22,411 nt of DNA, taken from CAZIPZ01 sp964541075 (GTDB lineage Bacteria; Acidobacteriota; Terriglobia; 20CM-2-55-15). The DNA is taken from positions 1 through 22,411 of the forward strand of contig CAZIPZ010000043.1 of the NCBI GenBank assembly GCA_964541075.1, read 5' to 3'. Position 1 is the stretch's first letter, and each line of letters starts with the position of its first letter. Shown piece by piece: positions 1 through 7,703 of this stretch. Under the pieces are notes generated by a model. It did not search any database and was not told where the DNA came from. It saw only the letters and a program-made list of their open reading frames with translations. Made by a program: the position numbers and the translations under genes.

Positions 1-207
1 ACAGCATTCTCTCCGCTGATGTTCCTGCAGAGCTTCATTCAATACAACACCGATACGAAGACGGTTTCCTCCAACATTCGCTACCGGTTTATTCATCATC
101 CGCTGAGCGATTTCTTTGTTGTGTATAACGAGGTGCGGGGCGTGAGCGGAAATTCGTCGCTCGACCGCGTCCTCAGCATGAAAATCACACACCTGTTCAA
201 CTTCTGA
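1..207 (+). CDS. C-terminal fragment of a DUF5916-type outer-membrane protein
   Basis: The window opens inside a reading frame that runs from base 1 to a TGA at 205-207, giving the last 68 residues of a protein. The tail reads FIQYNTDTKTVSSNIRYRF, then HHPLSDFFVVYNE, and ends KITHLFNF. Strands rich in aromatic residues with a terminal Phe are typical of an outer-membrane beta-barrel end. The pattern FIQYN...SSNIR...PLSDFFVVYNE matches my knowledge of the C-terminus of DUF5916 proteins, which often carry an N-terminal carbohydrate-binding-like domain and are common in Acidobacteriota. The substrate is unknown. The start lies outside the window. The main doubt is the exact family name, not that it is coding. 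Confidence 0.75.
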   Translation, partial: TAFSPLMFLQSFIQYNTDTKTVSSNIRYRFIHHPLSDFFVVYNEVRGVSGNSSLDRVLSMKITHLFNF

Positions 208-229
208 AAATTTGGGGACAGGGGACGAA

Positions 230-278
230 AAGGGACAGTGAGCAATTTCTTGGGCTTCAGAAATTGTCGCTGTCCCTT
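230..278. repeat. Imperfect palindrome, REP-like hairpin
   Basis: The arms AAGGGACAG (230-238) and CTGTCCCTT (270-278) are exact reverse complements. Inside them, AGCAATTTCT and AGAAATTGTC pair through eight bases (CAATTTCT/AGAAATTG) around a short loop. Two further GGGGAC units precede the left arm at about 214-226. The element sits between two convergent genes. GGGACAG...CTGTCCC palindromes of this kind recur in many bacterial genomes, often with REP-associated Y1 transposases, but no transposase is present here. There is no T-tract after either arm, so a simple terminator is less likely. Confidence 0.6.
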
Positions 279-295
279 CTTGGCCGCCCGCACCC

Positions 296-993
296 CTACA
301 TATTGACCTTTGTCGGTCCGGTGATCTCCAACATTTCATCCTTCGGGATGTAAAGGCGGATGCTCGTGAACTTCCCATTCTTCAGCTCGAAGAATGCGGC
401 GCCGCGCAGCATATAGCGCTTATGGACTTGAGTGTCAAACTGTCCGCCTGTGAACTCAACCGAAGCTTCCATGGCTCCCATGGCATCTTTGCCGTCTGAA
501 TGAGCTCCACTGTGGTTTCGCCAACCGTTCGCATGGTCACCCGATAAGCGATGTCGCTCCAGTGTTTCGTGAAGTTCCCCACCATTTTTCGAATGAGCGC
601 TTCGCCTTCATCCACTAGTCGGTGGAGTTGGCGTTCGTTTGGTCCTATTTCGAAAGTGGCGTCAGGATGGAAGAGAGCCATGAATTCCTTGGTTGTCTCT
701 TCCGTCCCGTCGAGAGCATTCCACTTTCGAAACCATTCATGAATAAGTTTGTCCGCCAGTTTCTGCTCCGCCCGAAGCTCCTGAAGCTCCTTGATGGCGT
801 TGTGTGCTGCTTCGCTTGAAAGTGAGTCAAGCGGGCTTCCTTCTTCCGTTTGGCTGAATGCAAGAGCCGAAAACCAAAGCATAGATACTGCTAGAAAGAT
901 TGCTTTCTTCGTAAGTTCCCTTCTTCGTGAATGTGATGCCGCAAGCGTCCACTGGAGACACGAGGCCTCAAGTCGCTCGAATTTTGTGGTCAT
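296..993 (-). pseudogene. Exported NTF2/SnoaL-like protein, apparently frameshifted
   Basis: Two overlapping minus-strand frames together make one SnoaL-like (NTF2 fold) protein. The first frame, from ATG at 993, carries a hydrophobic export segment (AIFLAVSMLWFSALAFSQ) and the first fold half, including KEFMALFHPDATFEIGP. After about position 490 it becomes serine-rich and implausible, though open to 382. The expected second half (VEFTGGQFDTQVHKRYMLRG, then AAFFELKNGKFTSIRLYIP) lies in another frame ending with TAG at 296-298. The switch falls near two CCATGG copies 9 bp apart (469-474 and 478-483), a site where slippage or an assembly error is easy to imagine. The gene lies 42 bp downstream of another exported minus-strand gene. 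The ATG at 993 has no good Shine-Dalgarno, so the true start may be internal. A read error rather than real decay is possible. Confidence 0.6.
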
Positions 994-1035
994 TAAGCGG
1001 CAACGCTCTGTTGCAGTTGTTTAATGGGATGAGCT

Positions 1036-1356
1036 TCAGGCGGCGGGAGGCGCCCGCACACTGTTGAATCGAGGATCGTCCTGTTGGATGACTTGCGCCT
1101 TCAAGGGTTCGAAATGGAAGCGTGAAGGCGGCAGGGATTCGAGTGTGATGGCGACAGCGAGGTCGGCCCAAAGAAAGCGCATTTCCTGGCCTTCTCGAAA
1201 CCGCGGATAGGCATGGATACGCGGACTCTCCGTGTCGCCTGGATTCGCCGCCGCCTCGCGCCGGATCTCTTCAATGACCAGCATCGTGCGGTCTGCGCTG
1301 ACAGCGACTGTTGCCGCGAAATAGAACAGAACAAATACGAGGGAGATTCGACGCAT
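1036..1356 (-). CDS. Small exported protein of unknown function
   Basis: This encodes a 106-residue protein if translation begins at the ATG at 1356. I prefer that start because the protein then opens directly with a signal peptide (MRRISLVFVLFYFAATVAVS) cleaved near Ala-Asp. An earlier in-frame ATG at 1419 would place 21 arginine-rich residues ahead of the signal. The mature part is charged, with a stretch IEEIRREAAANPGDTESPRI and then FREGQEMRFLWADLAVAITL. I recognise no domain. The gene is followed after 42 bp by the NTF2/SnoaL-like gene on the same strand, so the two may be co-transcribed. It is divergent from the TonB receptor gene at 1631. Confidence 0.55.
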   Translation of the reverse strand: MRRISLVFVLFYFAATVAVSADRTMLVIEEIRREAAANPGDTESPRIHAYPRFREGQEMRFLWADLAVAITLESLPPSRFHFEPLKAQVIQQDDPRFNSVRAPPAA

Positions 1357-1454
1357 GATAACTACCTGCAGGCCAAGCAGTCTACCACGAACAGCCGCTC
1401 CAAACGGTCGGCCTTTCACTTCAGCAGATTCTTAGCGAATCCTTACCAAATGAT

Positions 1455-1483
1455 TTGACACTGCAGATTTGCAGATATATACA
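1455..1483 (+). promoter_or_regulatory. Sigma70-type promoter of the TonB receptor, with internal palindrome
   Basis: TTGACA at 1455-1460 is separated by exactly 17 bp from TATACA at 1478-1483, a near-consensus -35/-10 pair. The spacer contains CTGCA-GATT-TGCAG (1461-1474), a perfect 5-bp inverted repeat placed where a bound repressor would block RNA polymerase. The predicted start near 1490 leaves a leader of about 140 nt before the ATG at 1631. The elements are seen directly. Their use as promoter and operator is inference. Confidence 0.6.
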
Positions 1484-1630
1484 AACGACAAGAAAGATCG
1501 ACATTTCAAGATTGAAGTGAAGGCGCGCATCTTGCGCGGCCAAAGCAGGAAGCTCAGAGTGAATAACGAGTGAATCGTCCGCACCTGGGACGAATTTGAA
1601 GCTGGGTTTTGCAGGAATGAGGAGGGAATC

Positions 1631-4600
1631 ATGAAATTGTTCGGTTGGTCGTGTGTCGTCCTCTCATTACTTCTGCTCTTGCCTTTCTCACACGCGTACG
1701 GCCAGAGCACAAGCGCAATAATCGGAATCGTAACGGACGCTTCGGGGGCATCCATACCTGGAGTGGAAATTACGGCGACGAATCAAGGAACCAATCAGGT
1801 TCGATCGGTGGTTACGAATGAGACTGGAAACTATCGAATCGAACCCTTGCAAGTCGGTGTTTACTCGGTAAGTGCCGAACTACCAGGATTTCGCAAACAG
1901 GTTCGCACGGACCTGAAGGTGGATCTCGACGCGAAAGTTCGTTTGGACTTCCGTCTGGAAGTGGGCGCCATCAGCGAGGTCGTTGAAGTTCAGGGCTCCG
2001 CACCGGTTGTTCAGACCGACACGTCACAGGTTGGACAGGTTGTTGATGAACGTAAGATTGTCGATCTTCCGCTCAACGGCCGCAGTTTTTCATCCCTTGC
2101 ATATATCACGCCTGGAACGTTCTCTCCGCGGCCTGGATCCACCCTGTCTGAGCGGGGAGGAATTGCAGCGGTCGGCGTCCCGGAAGGCGAGAACGAATTC
2201 ATCCTGGACGGTGTAACCACCAACAGTCCGCAAACTCCAGAACCTGGCGTTCGTGTGAACCTGGATGCGGTTGCAGAGTTCAAGGTGCAGACTCAAAACT
2301 ACTCGGCGCAGTACGGCCGTTCTGGCGGAGCTCACATCGACGCCATAACGAAATCGGGAACGAATGAGTTCCATGGATCCGCGTTCGGTTTCGGCCGCAG
2401 CACCGCGTTGGACGCACGCAACTTCTTTGAAGCCGAAAAAGTGGGATATACGCGCTCTCAATATGGCGTAGTCTTGGGCGGACCCATTGTGAAGGAAAAG
2501 GTCTTTTTCTTCGCGGGTATCCAGATCCAAAAGCAAACCACGATTCACTCGACGAATCCGACTATTCCGCTGCCGGAATACTGGGAAGGGAACCTGTCGC
2601 GACTCGGCAAAACGATCCGGGATCCACTCACCGGGCAACCCTTTCCAAACGCTCAGATTCCACGAGATAGAATTCATCCTATTTCTCTCAGGTTCAGAGA
2701 GTATTGGGATCGCGCGAAAGTGACCAGTCTGACGACTGTCCGCAACGCAAGCGCCTCCTTCGGTGAACCGGAGAACTACGAGCTGCCTAGTTTTAAGCTC
2801 AATTTCAATCTTTCTCCAAGCCACCAGTTAATCGGAGCTTACACGCTTTGGAATCATAGTAAATTTCTGGAATTCTCCCACGCAGGGAGACCGGAGATTC
2901 CTGGATTCCAGCAGTGCTGCGGGTTGCGAAATCAGATCATTTCGATTCAGGATGTTTATACGATCTCACCAAGAATCGTGAACGAATTTAGAGCGGGTTA
3001 TCCTCAAAATCGACGCATCCGAAGACCCGAACATAACGAAGCCAATTACGCGAAAGAGTTTGGAATCAACGGAACCGCGTCGGATATCCATCCCGACTTC
3101 TGGGGTCCGCCTAAAGTTTTCGTCACCGGCTATTCCAACTTTGGCCGGAACGCCACCATCCAGAGCCGCAGTGAAGGGCACTGGAGCATCGGCGATGTGG
3201 TTTCGATACAGCAGGGCAATCACGCAATCAAAATCGGCGGAGATATTTTCCGATCCTACGTCAATATGACGTACTACGCCGACATGACCGGAACCTTCAA
3301 TTTCACGGGATCGACAACCGGAGACGCTTTTGCGGACTTCCTCCTGGGATACATGGACACGGATCTTCGCAGTCCACCGGCGCCGGGAACGCCGTTGCGT
3401 CAGTATCCGAGACGATGGTCTTACAGTCTGTTCTATCAGGATGACTGGAAGGCGACCAACAACCTGAGCTTGAACCTGGGACTTCGCTATGACGTATTTC
3501 TGCCTCCCGGCGACAAGTTTGGACGCATGGCTCGATTCGATCCGACAATTGGCGGAGGAAGAGGCGGCATCCGCATACTGAACACGACAGCCGCGCGTTA
3601 TCAGGAAGGCATCGACTATTATAAGAGACTGTACCCGACACTCTTGTTTGAAGCTTCCGATACCATCGAAACAACGAACAAACTGAACTTCGGACCTCGG
3701 TTTGGCTTTGCGTGGACGCCCGCCGGTAAGACCAACACCGTCATTCGAGGCGCTTTCGGCATCTTCTCCCCACGGCCTGCCGTAGGTACGGAGAAAGATA
3801 CTCTGGAAGCTCCTTTCACCATTTCGCAGCGCTTCACCAGAGCAGACGGTGCGACCTGGAACAATCCGTGGCCCGGCACTGGCGCCGGCGCGATTGCGAA
3901 AGGCGGCGGCCAATACTCGCACCCGCACACTTACTATGAACATTGGAACCTGGGTGTGCAGCGCGAAATGCCGCTGGGAATCGTTCTGGATATGGCCTAT
4001 GTGGGTAAGAAGGGAACTCATATCGGTGAAAAGTCCGACAGAACACGCGACATCAATCAGCCGATCAACGGCGTCAAGCCGTTCCCGTTGTTTGGAGTGA
4101 TTGCATTCAGCGAATATCGGGGGTGGTCCATTTTCCACGGTCTTCAAACGCGCGTTGAACGCCGCATGTCGAGCGGTTCGACAGCGCTGATCTCTTATCA
4201 ATGGGGCAAGATGATGAGCGACGGCGGGCCAATCCGCAACGTCTATAACCTTGCCGCCGAACGCGGCTTAGATACTGAAGACGTCCGGCATCGTTTCTCG
4301 GGCAGCTTCGTCATGCCGCTTCCCTTTGGAGAAAACTTGAGGGGAGCAGCGAAAGCGATCGGCGCTGGTTGGGAAGTGTCGGGAATTATTCGTGCAAACA
4401 CCGGCAACACCTATACGCCGACCGTGTCGCAGGACTTCAGCGGCAGCACCCGGCGCGCGGACCGTCCCAACATCATTGGCAATCCCAAGAAAGACAATCC
4501 GGATCCTAAAACCGGATGGTGGGATAGAGCGGCATTCACGCTTCCGGAGCGCGGAACCTACGGTAACGCGGCGCCTGGAAGTCTGACCGGCCCCGGATAC

Positions 4601-4801
4601 TTCGGCGCGGATGTCGCTATGATGAAGCGATTCGAAGTCACCGAAGACAAAACGTTCCAGTTCCGGTGGGAAGTTTTTAACGTCTTCAACCACACGAACT
4701 TCTTCACGCCGGCTACTGTTTTTGATTCTGCCGAGTTCGGAACCATTGGCAGCGCATTCCCATCTCGACAGATGCAGTTTGCTTTGAAGTTCATCTTCTG
4801 A
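1631..4801 (+). CDS. TonB-dependent receptor, Oar-like, with carboxypeptidase-regulatory-like domain
   Basis: This encodes a 1056-residue outer-membrane receptor. Residues 1-25 form a signal peptide ending HAYGQ. Residues of about 28-115 form a carboxypeptidase-regulatory-like beta-sandwich (GIVTDASGASIPGVEITATN, then NETGNYRIEPLQVGVYSV). A plug domain follows to about residue 245, with the hallmark VDLPLNGRSF and later YSAQYGRSGG and ITKSGTNEFHGSAFGF. The remainder is a 22-strand-type barrel closing with the terminal aromatic LKFIF. Receptors of this class import large ligands using TonB energy; in Acidobacteriota they often serve polysaccharide or oligopeptide uptake, but the ligand here cannot be read from sequence. 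A GAGGAGGGA Shine-Dalgarno at about 1619-1627 supports the start. It stands as a single-gene unit with its own promoter and terminator. Confidence 0.92.
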   Translation: MKLFGWSCVVLSLLLLLPFSHAYGQSTSAIIGIVTDASGASIPGVEITATNQGTNQVRSVVTNETGNYRIEPLQVGVYSVSAELPGFRKQVRTDLKVDLDAKVRLDFRLEVGAISEVVEVQGSAPVVQTDTSQVGQVVDERKIVDLPLNGRSFSSLAYITPGTFSPRPGSTLSERGGIAAVGVPEGENEFILDGVTTNSPQTPEPGVRVNLDAVAEFKVQTQNYSAQYGRSGGAHIDAITKSGTNEFHGSAFGFGRSTALDARNFFEAEKVGYTRSQYGVVLGGPIVKEKVFFFAGIQIQKQTTIHSTNPTIPLPEYWEGNLSRLGKTIRDPLTGQPFPNAQIPRDRIHPISLRFREYWDRAKVTSLTTVRNASASFGEPENYELPSFKLNFNLSPSHQLIGAYTLWNHSKFLEFSHAGRPEIPGFQQCCGLRNQIISIQDVYTISPRIVNEFRAGYPQNRRIRRPEHNEANYAKEFGINGTASDIHPDFWGPPKVFVTGYSNFGRNATIQSRSEGHWSIGDVVSIQQGNHAIKIGGDIFRSYVNMTYYADMTGTFNFTGSTTGDAFADFLLGYMDTDLRSPPAPGTPLRQYPRRWSYSLFYQDDWKATNNLSLNLGLRYDVFLPPGDKFGRMARFDPTIGGGRGGIRILNTTAARYQEGIDYYKRLYPTLLFEASDTIETTNKLNFGPRFGFAWTPAGKTNTVIRGAFGIFSPRPAVGTEKDTLEAPFTISQRFTRADGATWNNPWPGTGAGAIAKGGGQYSHPHTYYEHWNLGVQREMPLGIVLDMAYVGKKGTHIGEKSDRTRDINQPINGVKPFPLFGVIAFSEYRGWSIFHGLQTRVERRMSSGSTALISYQWGKMMSDGGPIRNVYNLAAERGLDTEDVRHRFSGSFVMPLPFGENLRGAAKAIGAGWEVSGIIRANTGNTYTPTVSQDFSGSTRRADRPNIIGNPKKDNPDPKTGWWDRAAFTLPERGTYGNAAPGSLTGPGYFGADVAMMKRFEVTEDKTFQFRWEVFNVFNHTNFFTPATVFDSAEFGTIGSAFPSRQMQFALKFIF

Positions 4802-4839
4802 TGTGAAGTGACCTGCTAATCAGGTGATTGTTCATCCTT

Positions 4840-4874
4840 GGCCCTCCAGGTATCTGGAGGGCCGAATTTTTTTT
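4840..4874 (+). terminator. Rho-independent terminator of the TonB receptor gene
   Basis: A perfect 10-bp stem, GGCCCTCCAG (4840-4849) and CTGGAGGGCC (4854-4863), closes on a GTAT tetraloop. It is followed by GAA and eight consecutive T (4867-4874). It lies 38 bp after the receptor stop codon and is the clearest terminator in the window. Confidence 0.92.
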
Positions 4875-5208
4875 GGTGATGCTGCCTCTGCATTGGCCGA
4901 TCCAACGGATTGGCGACGTCGCTGCGAAAAGAAACAAAATCTTAATAGCGCTGCGTCACCCTCACGGTGCTAGGCTGACCTTGTTATTGAACCCTGAACC
5001 CTTCAGGTCCCGATGAATATTTCCGGAATGGAATCATCGGGACCTTTTTTCGGAACCTCTTGGGCGCCGCGGACTCGCAGATCAAGACCGTGGAGATTAT
5101 TGAGCCTTGAAACGCTCCATAACCAAACTGGGTTAGGTTGCGTGGCTAAGGCGTGTTGAATATGTTGGGGTGGGAAGAGCCCGAACTCAGCGCAGCACCA
5201 GTGCGACA
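4875..5208. other. Gene-free stretch between the TonB receptor and the assembly gap
   Basis: No reading frame here has a credible start, composition or family match on either strand. The stretch holds a plus-strand terminator-like hairpin at 5006-5050 and then about 150 bp abutting the N run. A minus-strand frame is open through 5003-5208 but continues across the artificial gap, and its product (for example HIQHALATQPNPVWLWSVS) does not look like the end of the neighbouring DUF2182 protein. In another minus-strand frame, VALVLR and a stop at 5187-5189 could be the real end of that gene. Confidence 0.5.
5006..5050 (+). terminator. Terminator-like hairpin with no obvious upstream gene
   Basis: GGTCCCGATGA (5006-5016) and TCATCGGGACC (5034-5044) form a perfect 11-bp stem. 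Six T follow at 5045-5050. The loop contains the palindrome TTCCGGAA (5021-5028), so the hairpin may extend inward. The T-tract is only on the plus strand, yet the last plus-strand gene already has its own terminator at 4840-4874. It could end a small RNA from 4880-5005, be a back-up terminator, or be a mobile palindrome related to the one at 7579-7611. Confidence 0.6.
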
Positions 5209-5218
5209 NNNNNNNNNN
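5209..5218. other. Assembly gap (ten N)
   Basis: Ten consecutive undetermined bases occupy 5209-5218. A round-number N run usually marks a scaffold join of unknown true length, so any frame read across it is unreliable and the two flanks may not be directly adjacent. It falls inside the 3' part of the DUF2182 gene. Confidence 0.95.
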
Positions 5219-5959
5219 AATCAGTTTTTCCGCCAGCACAAGCATCGTGATGCCCGCGATCCACACAACATTCATGACTCCGTTGACGAACAACAGCGCC
5301 ATTAGCGCCCAGCAGCAGCCGACGCAGTATGCGCCGTGCGCCATCCCGAGCCGGACGGCGCCGGGAACGTCGCTGCGGAAGCCGCCCTTCTGTTGGATGA
5401 ACTGTATGGGGGACTGGCATTGCGTCAGGCAGCGATCTTTGAAGGAGGTCCATTGATATACGCCGGACGCCGCCAGTATCAGGCCGCCCAGCGCTGCACT
5501 GGCGCTCTCCATCGAGGCATTGAGTAGCGCCGCGCGGTCTAGACCCCACTGTGCGGCGGTCGCTGCAATGGAAAAAAACGTCCACACGAGAATGTACCCG
5601 CTGAGGAACCACCCTGCGGCTGCGAATGATTTTCCCTCGCCGGCGGCGTGCCGGCCGACCCGTGCATAAAGAAGAATGATGGGAGCGACGGAGGGCGTCA
5701 TCATGCCGATCATCATGACTGTCCACATCGTTAGCGTGAAGAAAAACTCCGCGCCGCTCCATGGCTTAAAGGCGGGCAACATGACCATGCGAGTGGCGGT
5801 GGCGGCCATGCGAAACCCTGACATGTCCATGTCGCCCATCTCCATTTGTCCGGCAAGGTGAATCACATAACCCCAGGCCAGCGCCGTCGTCGTTCCTAGC
5901 GCGGCCAGTACGATCAGGCGGTCGCGCCGCAGCAGGGATTGGAGAGATCCTTCGCCCAC
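5219..5959 (-). CDS. DUF2182 metal-binding-type membrane protein, 3' end lost in gap
   Basis: The 247 residues before the gap match the DUF2182 family (predicted metal-binding integral membrane proteins). Visible features are a first membrane segment at about 15-36, a Met-rich external loop (MEMGDMDM, residues 39-46), the segment MWTVMMIGMMTPSVAP near residue 78, a cysteine pair CLTQC (177 and 181), and AYCVGCCWALM with C212, C215 and C216 near residue 211. The protein stops at LAEKLI by the gap, where the family usually continues for roughly 20-30 more residues as a last helix. Start: GTG at 5959, 4 bp after the DUF1326 stop, implying translational coupling. DUF2182 and DUF1326 genes are commonly paired. 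The reaction is not known. Cys and Met ligands suggest copper or a similar soft metal, which is inference. Confidence 0.85.
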
Positions 5960-5963
5960 GTCT

Positions 5964-6599
5964 TCACCGGACGACGCCGTTCTGGGTCATGTGTATATTG
6001 GCGAAATGCGCATGCGAGTCCTGAAGATTAACCTGAACCGGGCCGGACGTCTTTGTAAATCCCCGCCCGACTTCCGCGACCGTGTACTCAAACCCGTTGG
6101 GTAAATCGATCCGGGCGCGATGTTCCTTGCCGGTTACCGAATTCAGGATCGGCTCGCCGCGGCCTTCCACGAGGTTGGACGCCTTGAGCGTGGCTTTGCG
6201 GGCGTCCACATCGATCGTAAATTCGACCTTTGTAAACACCGGATCGTATACCTTTTCGTACGTGGTTGAAAAAACCTGAAAAATCGTCGCTCCCGGCTCG
6301 GTGTCCTGTCCGCTCATGATGCGCAGCAGGGCCTGGCGTTGCTCCGCGCTGGCCCGCTCATCCACTATGGGAACGATATGGCCTTTGCCTTCATGGATCG
6401 GCCCGGGCCATGCCACGACGGCGGCGAAGTTCAAGCCGTTGAGGCGGACGTTTCCATGATGCCCTTCCTGAATCTCAACACCAACTACCGCCTGGCAATT
6501 TCCATGCGTCGGAAGTCCGTTGAACTGGCATGGACAGCCATACGCGCAGTTGCAATTCGTAAATTCACGTCCCTTAATTCTCCATTGCACATCACTCAT
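5964..6599 (-). CDS. DUF1326 domain protein with N-terminal CXC-X3-CXC motif
   Basis: This encodes a 211-residue soluble protein of the DUF1326 family. Near the N-terminus lies FTNCNCAYGCPCQF, with C16, C18, C22 and C24, followed by H32 and C35, a compact soft-metal or redox-type site characteristic of the family. The remainder is beta-rich with no membrane segment, and there is no signal peptide. I chose the ATG at 6599 because GGAGGTG lies just upstream (about 6604-6610) and the family begins at this point. A longer in-frame start at 6698 would overlap the transporter gene and add unlikely sequence. It sits between the TSUP transporter (52 bp upstream) and DUF2182 (4 bp downstream) on one strand. 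The biochemical function is not established. Partnership with DUF2182 in a metal or redox process is inferred from gene pairing. Confidence 0.87.
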   Translation of the reverse strand: MSDVQWRIKGREFTNCNCAYGCPCQFNGLPTHGNCQAVVGVEIQEGHHGNVRLNGLNFAAVVAWPGPIHEGKGHIVPIVDERASAEQRQALLRIMSGQDTEPGATIFQVFSTTYEKVYDPVFTKVEFTIDVDARKATLKASNLVEGRGEPILNSVTGKEHRARIDLPNGFEYTVAEVGRGFTKTSGPVQVNLQDSHAHFANIHMTQNGVVR

Positions 6600-6651
6600 G
6601 ACACCTCCACTAAAACTGTTGTGAAGCGGTTGCAATCCGACGGCTTTGATT

Positions 6652-7425
6652 CTACTGCCAAATGCAGACCACTCCCACCGTAAGTAAGGCGACAACAAGA
6701 ATCTTGCGCATATATACCGCGGGAAGTCTGCTGCTCAATGCGGTTCCTATCCAGATACCGGGAACCGAACCCACAAGGAGTGAAAGCAGCAGGCTGTAGT
6801 TCACGTTTCCCAACTGAAGATGGCCGAGTCCGGCAATCGTGACAAGCGGTATGGCATGCGCAAGGTCCGTGCCCACGATCTTGGCGGGGGACATTGAAGG
6901 ATACAAGATCATTAGAGCCGCCACTCCCAGCGCGCCAGCGCCGACTGAAGTGAAACTCACCAACACACCCAGCACAACCCCGACAATTATCGTTCTGGCC
7001 GCAGGGGGAATGCGTAGCGCCTCAGGGCTTATCCAGGAAACAATGCCGCGAACTCGATGTCGGTACACAATGGCCGCAGCGGTGGCGAGCAGCGCGACGC
7101 CGAGAGCGGGAAGCACCAGGCGTTCAACGCTATATCCGCGGGATTTCAACAAGGAAAGAACAAATACAGACAATACTGCGGCGGGAAGGCTTCCGGTAGA
7201 TAGGTGACGGAACACTCGCCAATCAATCTGATTTCGGAGTGAATGCGCAGCGACGCCAGTGGTTTTGGTGATGGACGCGAACAGTAAATCCGTTCCCACC
7301 GCAACGAGCGGCGAAAGCCCAAATACGTACACCATGATCGGCGTCATTAACGAACCACCGCCGACTCCGGTCAACCCAACAATCATCCCGACAATAAAAC
7401 CAACGAGCGGGTATGCACTGTCCAC
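6652..7425 (-). CDS. TSUP-family transporter (TauE/SafE, PF01925)
   Basis: This encodes a 257-residue membrane protein with about eight hydrophobic segments in two similar halves. The first half carries VGLTGVGGGSLMTPIMVY and the second carries VSFTSVGAGALGVAALM, the duplicated Gly-rich signature of the TauE/SafE sulfite/sulfonate exporter superfamily. Family members move small sulfur- or carboxylate-containing anions; the substrate here is unknown. The likely start is GTG at 7425, because an in-frame TAA lies shortly upstream and no ATG is available. No strong Shine-Dalgarno is visible. It is the first gene of the three-gene minus-strand operon with DUF1326 and DUF2182, which suggests sulfur-related or metal-related detoxification, though this is inference. 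Confidence 0.88.
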   Translation of the reverse strand: MDSAYPLVGFIVGMIVGLTGVGGGSLMTPIMVYVFGLSPLVAVGTDLLFASITKTTGVAAHSLRNQIDWRVFRHLSTGSLPAAVLSVFVLSLLKSRGYSVERLVLPALGVALLATAAAIVYRHRVRGIVSWISPEALRIPPAARTIIVGVVLGVLVSFTSVGAGALGVAALMILYPSMSPAKIVGTDLAHAIPLVTIAGLGHLQLGNVNYSLLLSLLVGSVPGIWIGTALSSRLPAVYMRKILVVALLTVGVVCIWQ

Positions 7426-7571
7426 GCGCAGTCTTCTAACGCAAAAAGGGAGTTAATGTCTACCTGCAATATCAAGTCGCTATAGTTTTGTCGATTGCGG
7501 CGGAGCTTTGCTAAACGAGGTGCAAGGAAGGAATTCGCACTGTCCGGAAGACCGCAAGACAGAACGACCCG

Positions 7572-7611
7572 AAAAAGTGGTCCCGGAGCAATGAGGAGTG
7601 ATTCCGGGACC
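7572..7611 (-). terminator. Probable terminator of the ATP-grasp gene
   Basis: GGTCCCGGA (7579-7587) and TCCGGGACC (7603-7611) form a perfect 9-bp stem. Read on the minus strand, the hairpin is followed by AC and five T (complement of 7572-7576). It lies about 90 bp beyond the stop of the ATP-grasp gene and about 150 bp before the TSUP gene, so it would separate the two transcripts. The remaining 7426-7571 and 7612-7703 sequence holds nothing I can assign. The stem shares GGTCCCG/CGGGACC with the hairpin at 5006-5044. Confidence 0.55.
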
Positions 7612-7703
7612 TAATGCACCCAAATGGAGATCGACGGTTCATAGGTATATGGAAAAGCTGGCGCCCGATTCAAGTAAAGTAAAGATAAAGAATTGGAATA
7701 TGG

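Noticed and set aside
2090..2824. A 244-codon open frame on the minus strand
   Set aside because: It is antisense to the receptor plug domain and has no family signature.
2966..4201. A 411-codon open frame on the minus strand
   Set aside because: It lies wholly inside the well-supported TonB receptor gene, is Arg/Ser-rich with no recognisable domain, and is a codon-usage shadow.
5003..5208. Extension of the DUF2182 frame across the N run
   Set aside because: Reading through artificial Ns is meaningless, and the tail lacks the family's final helix.
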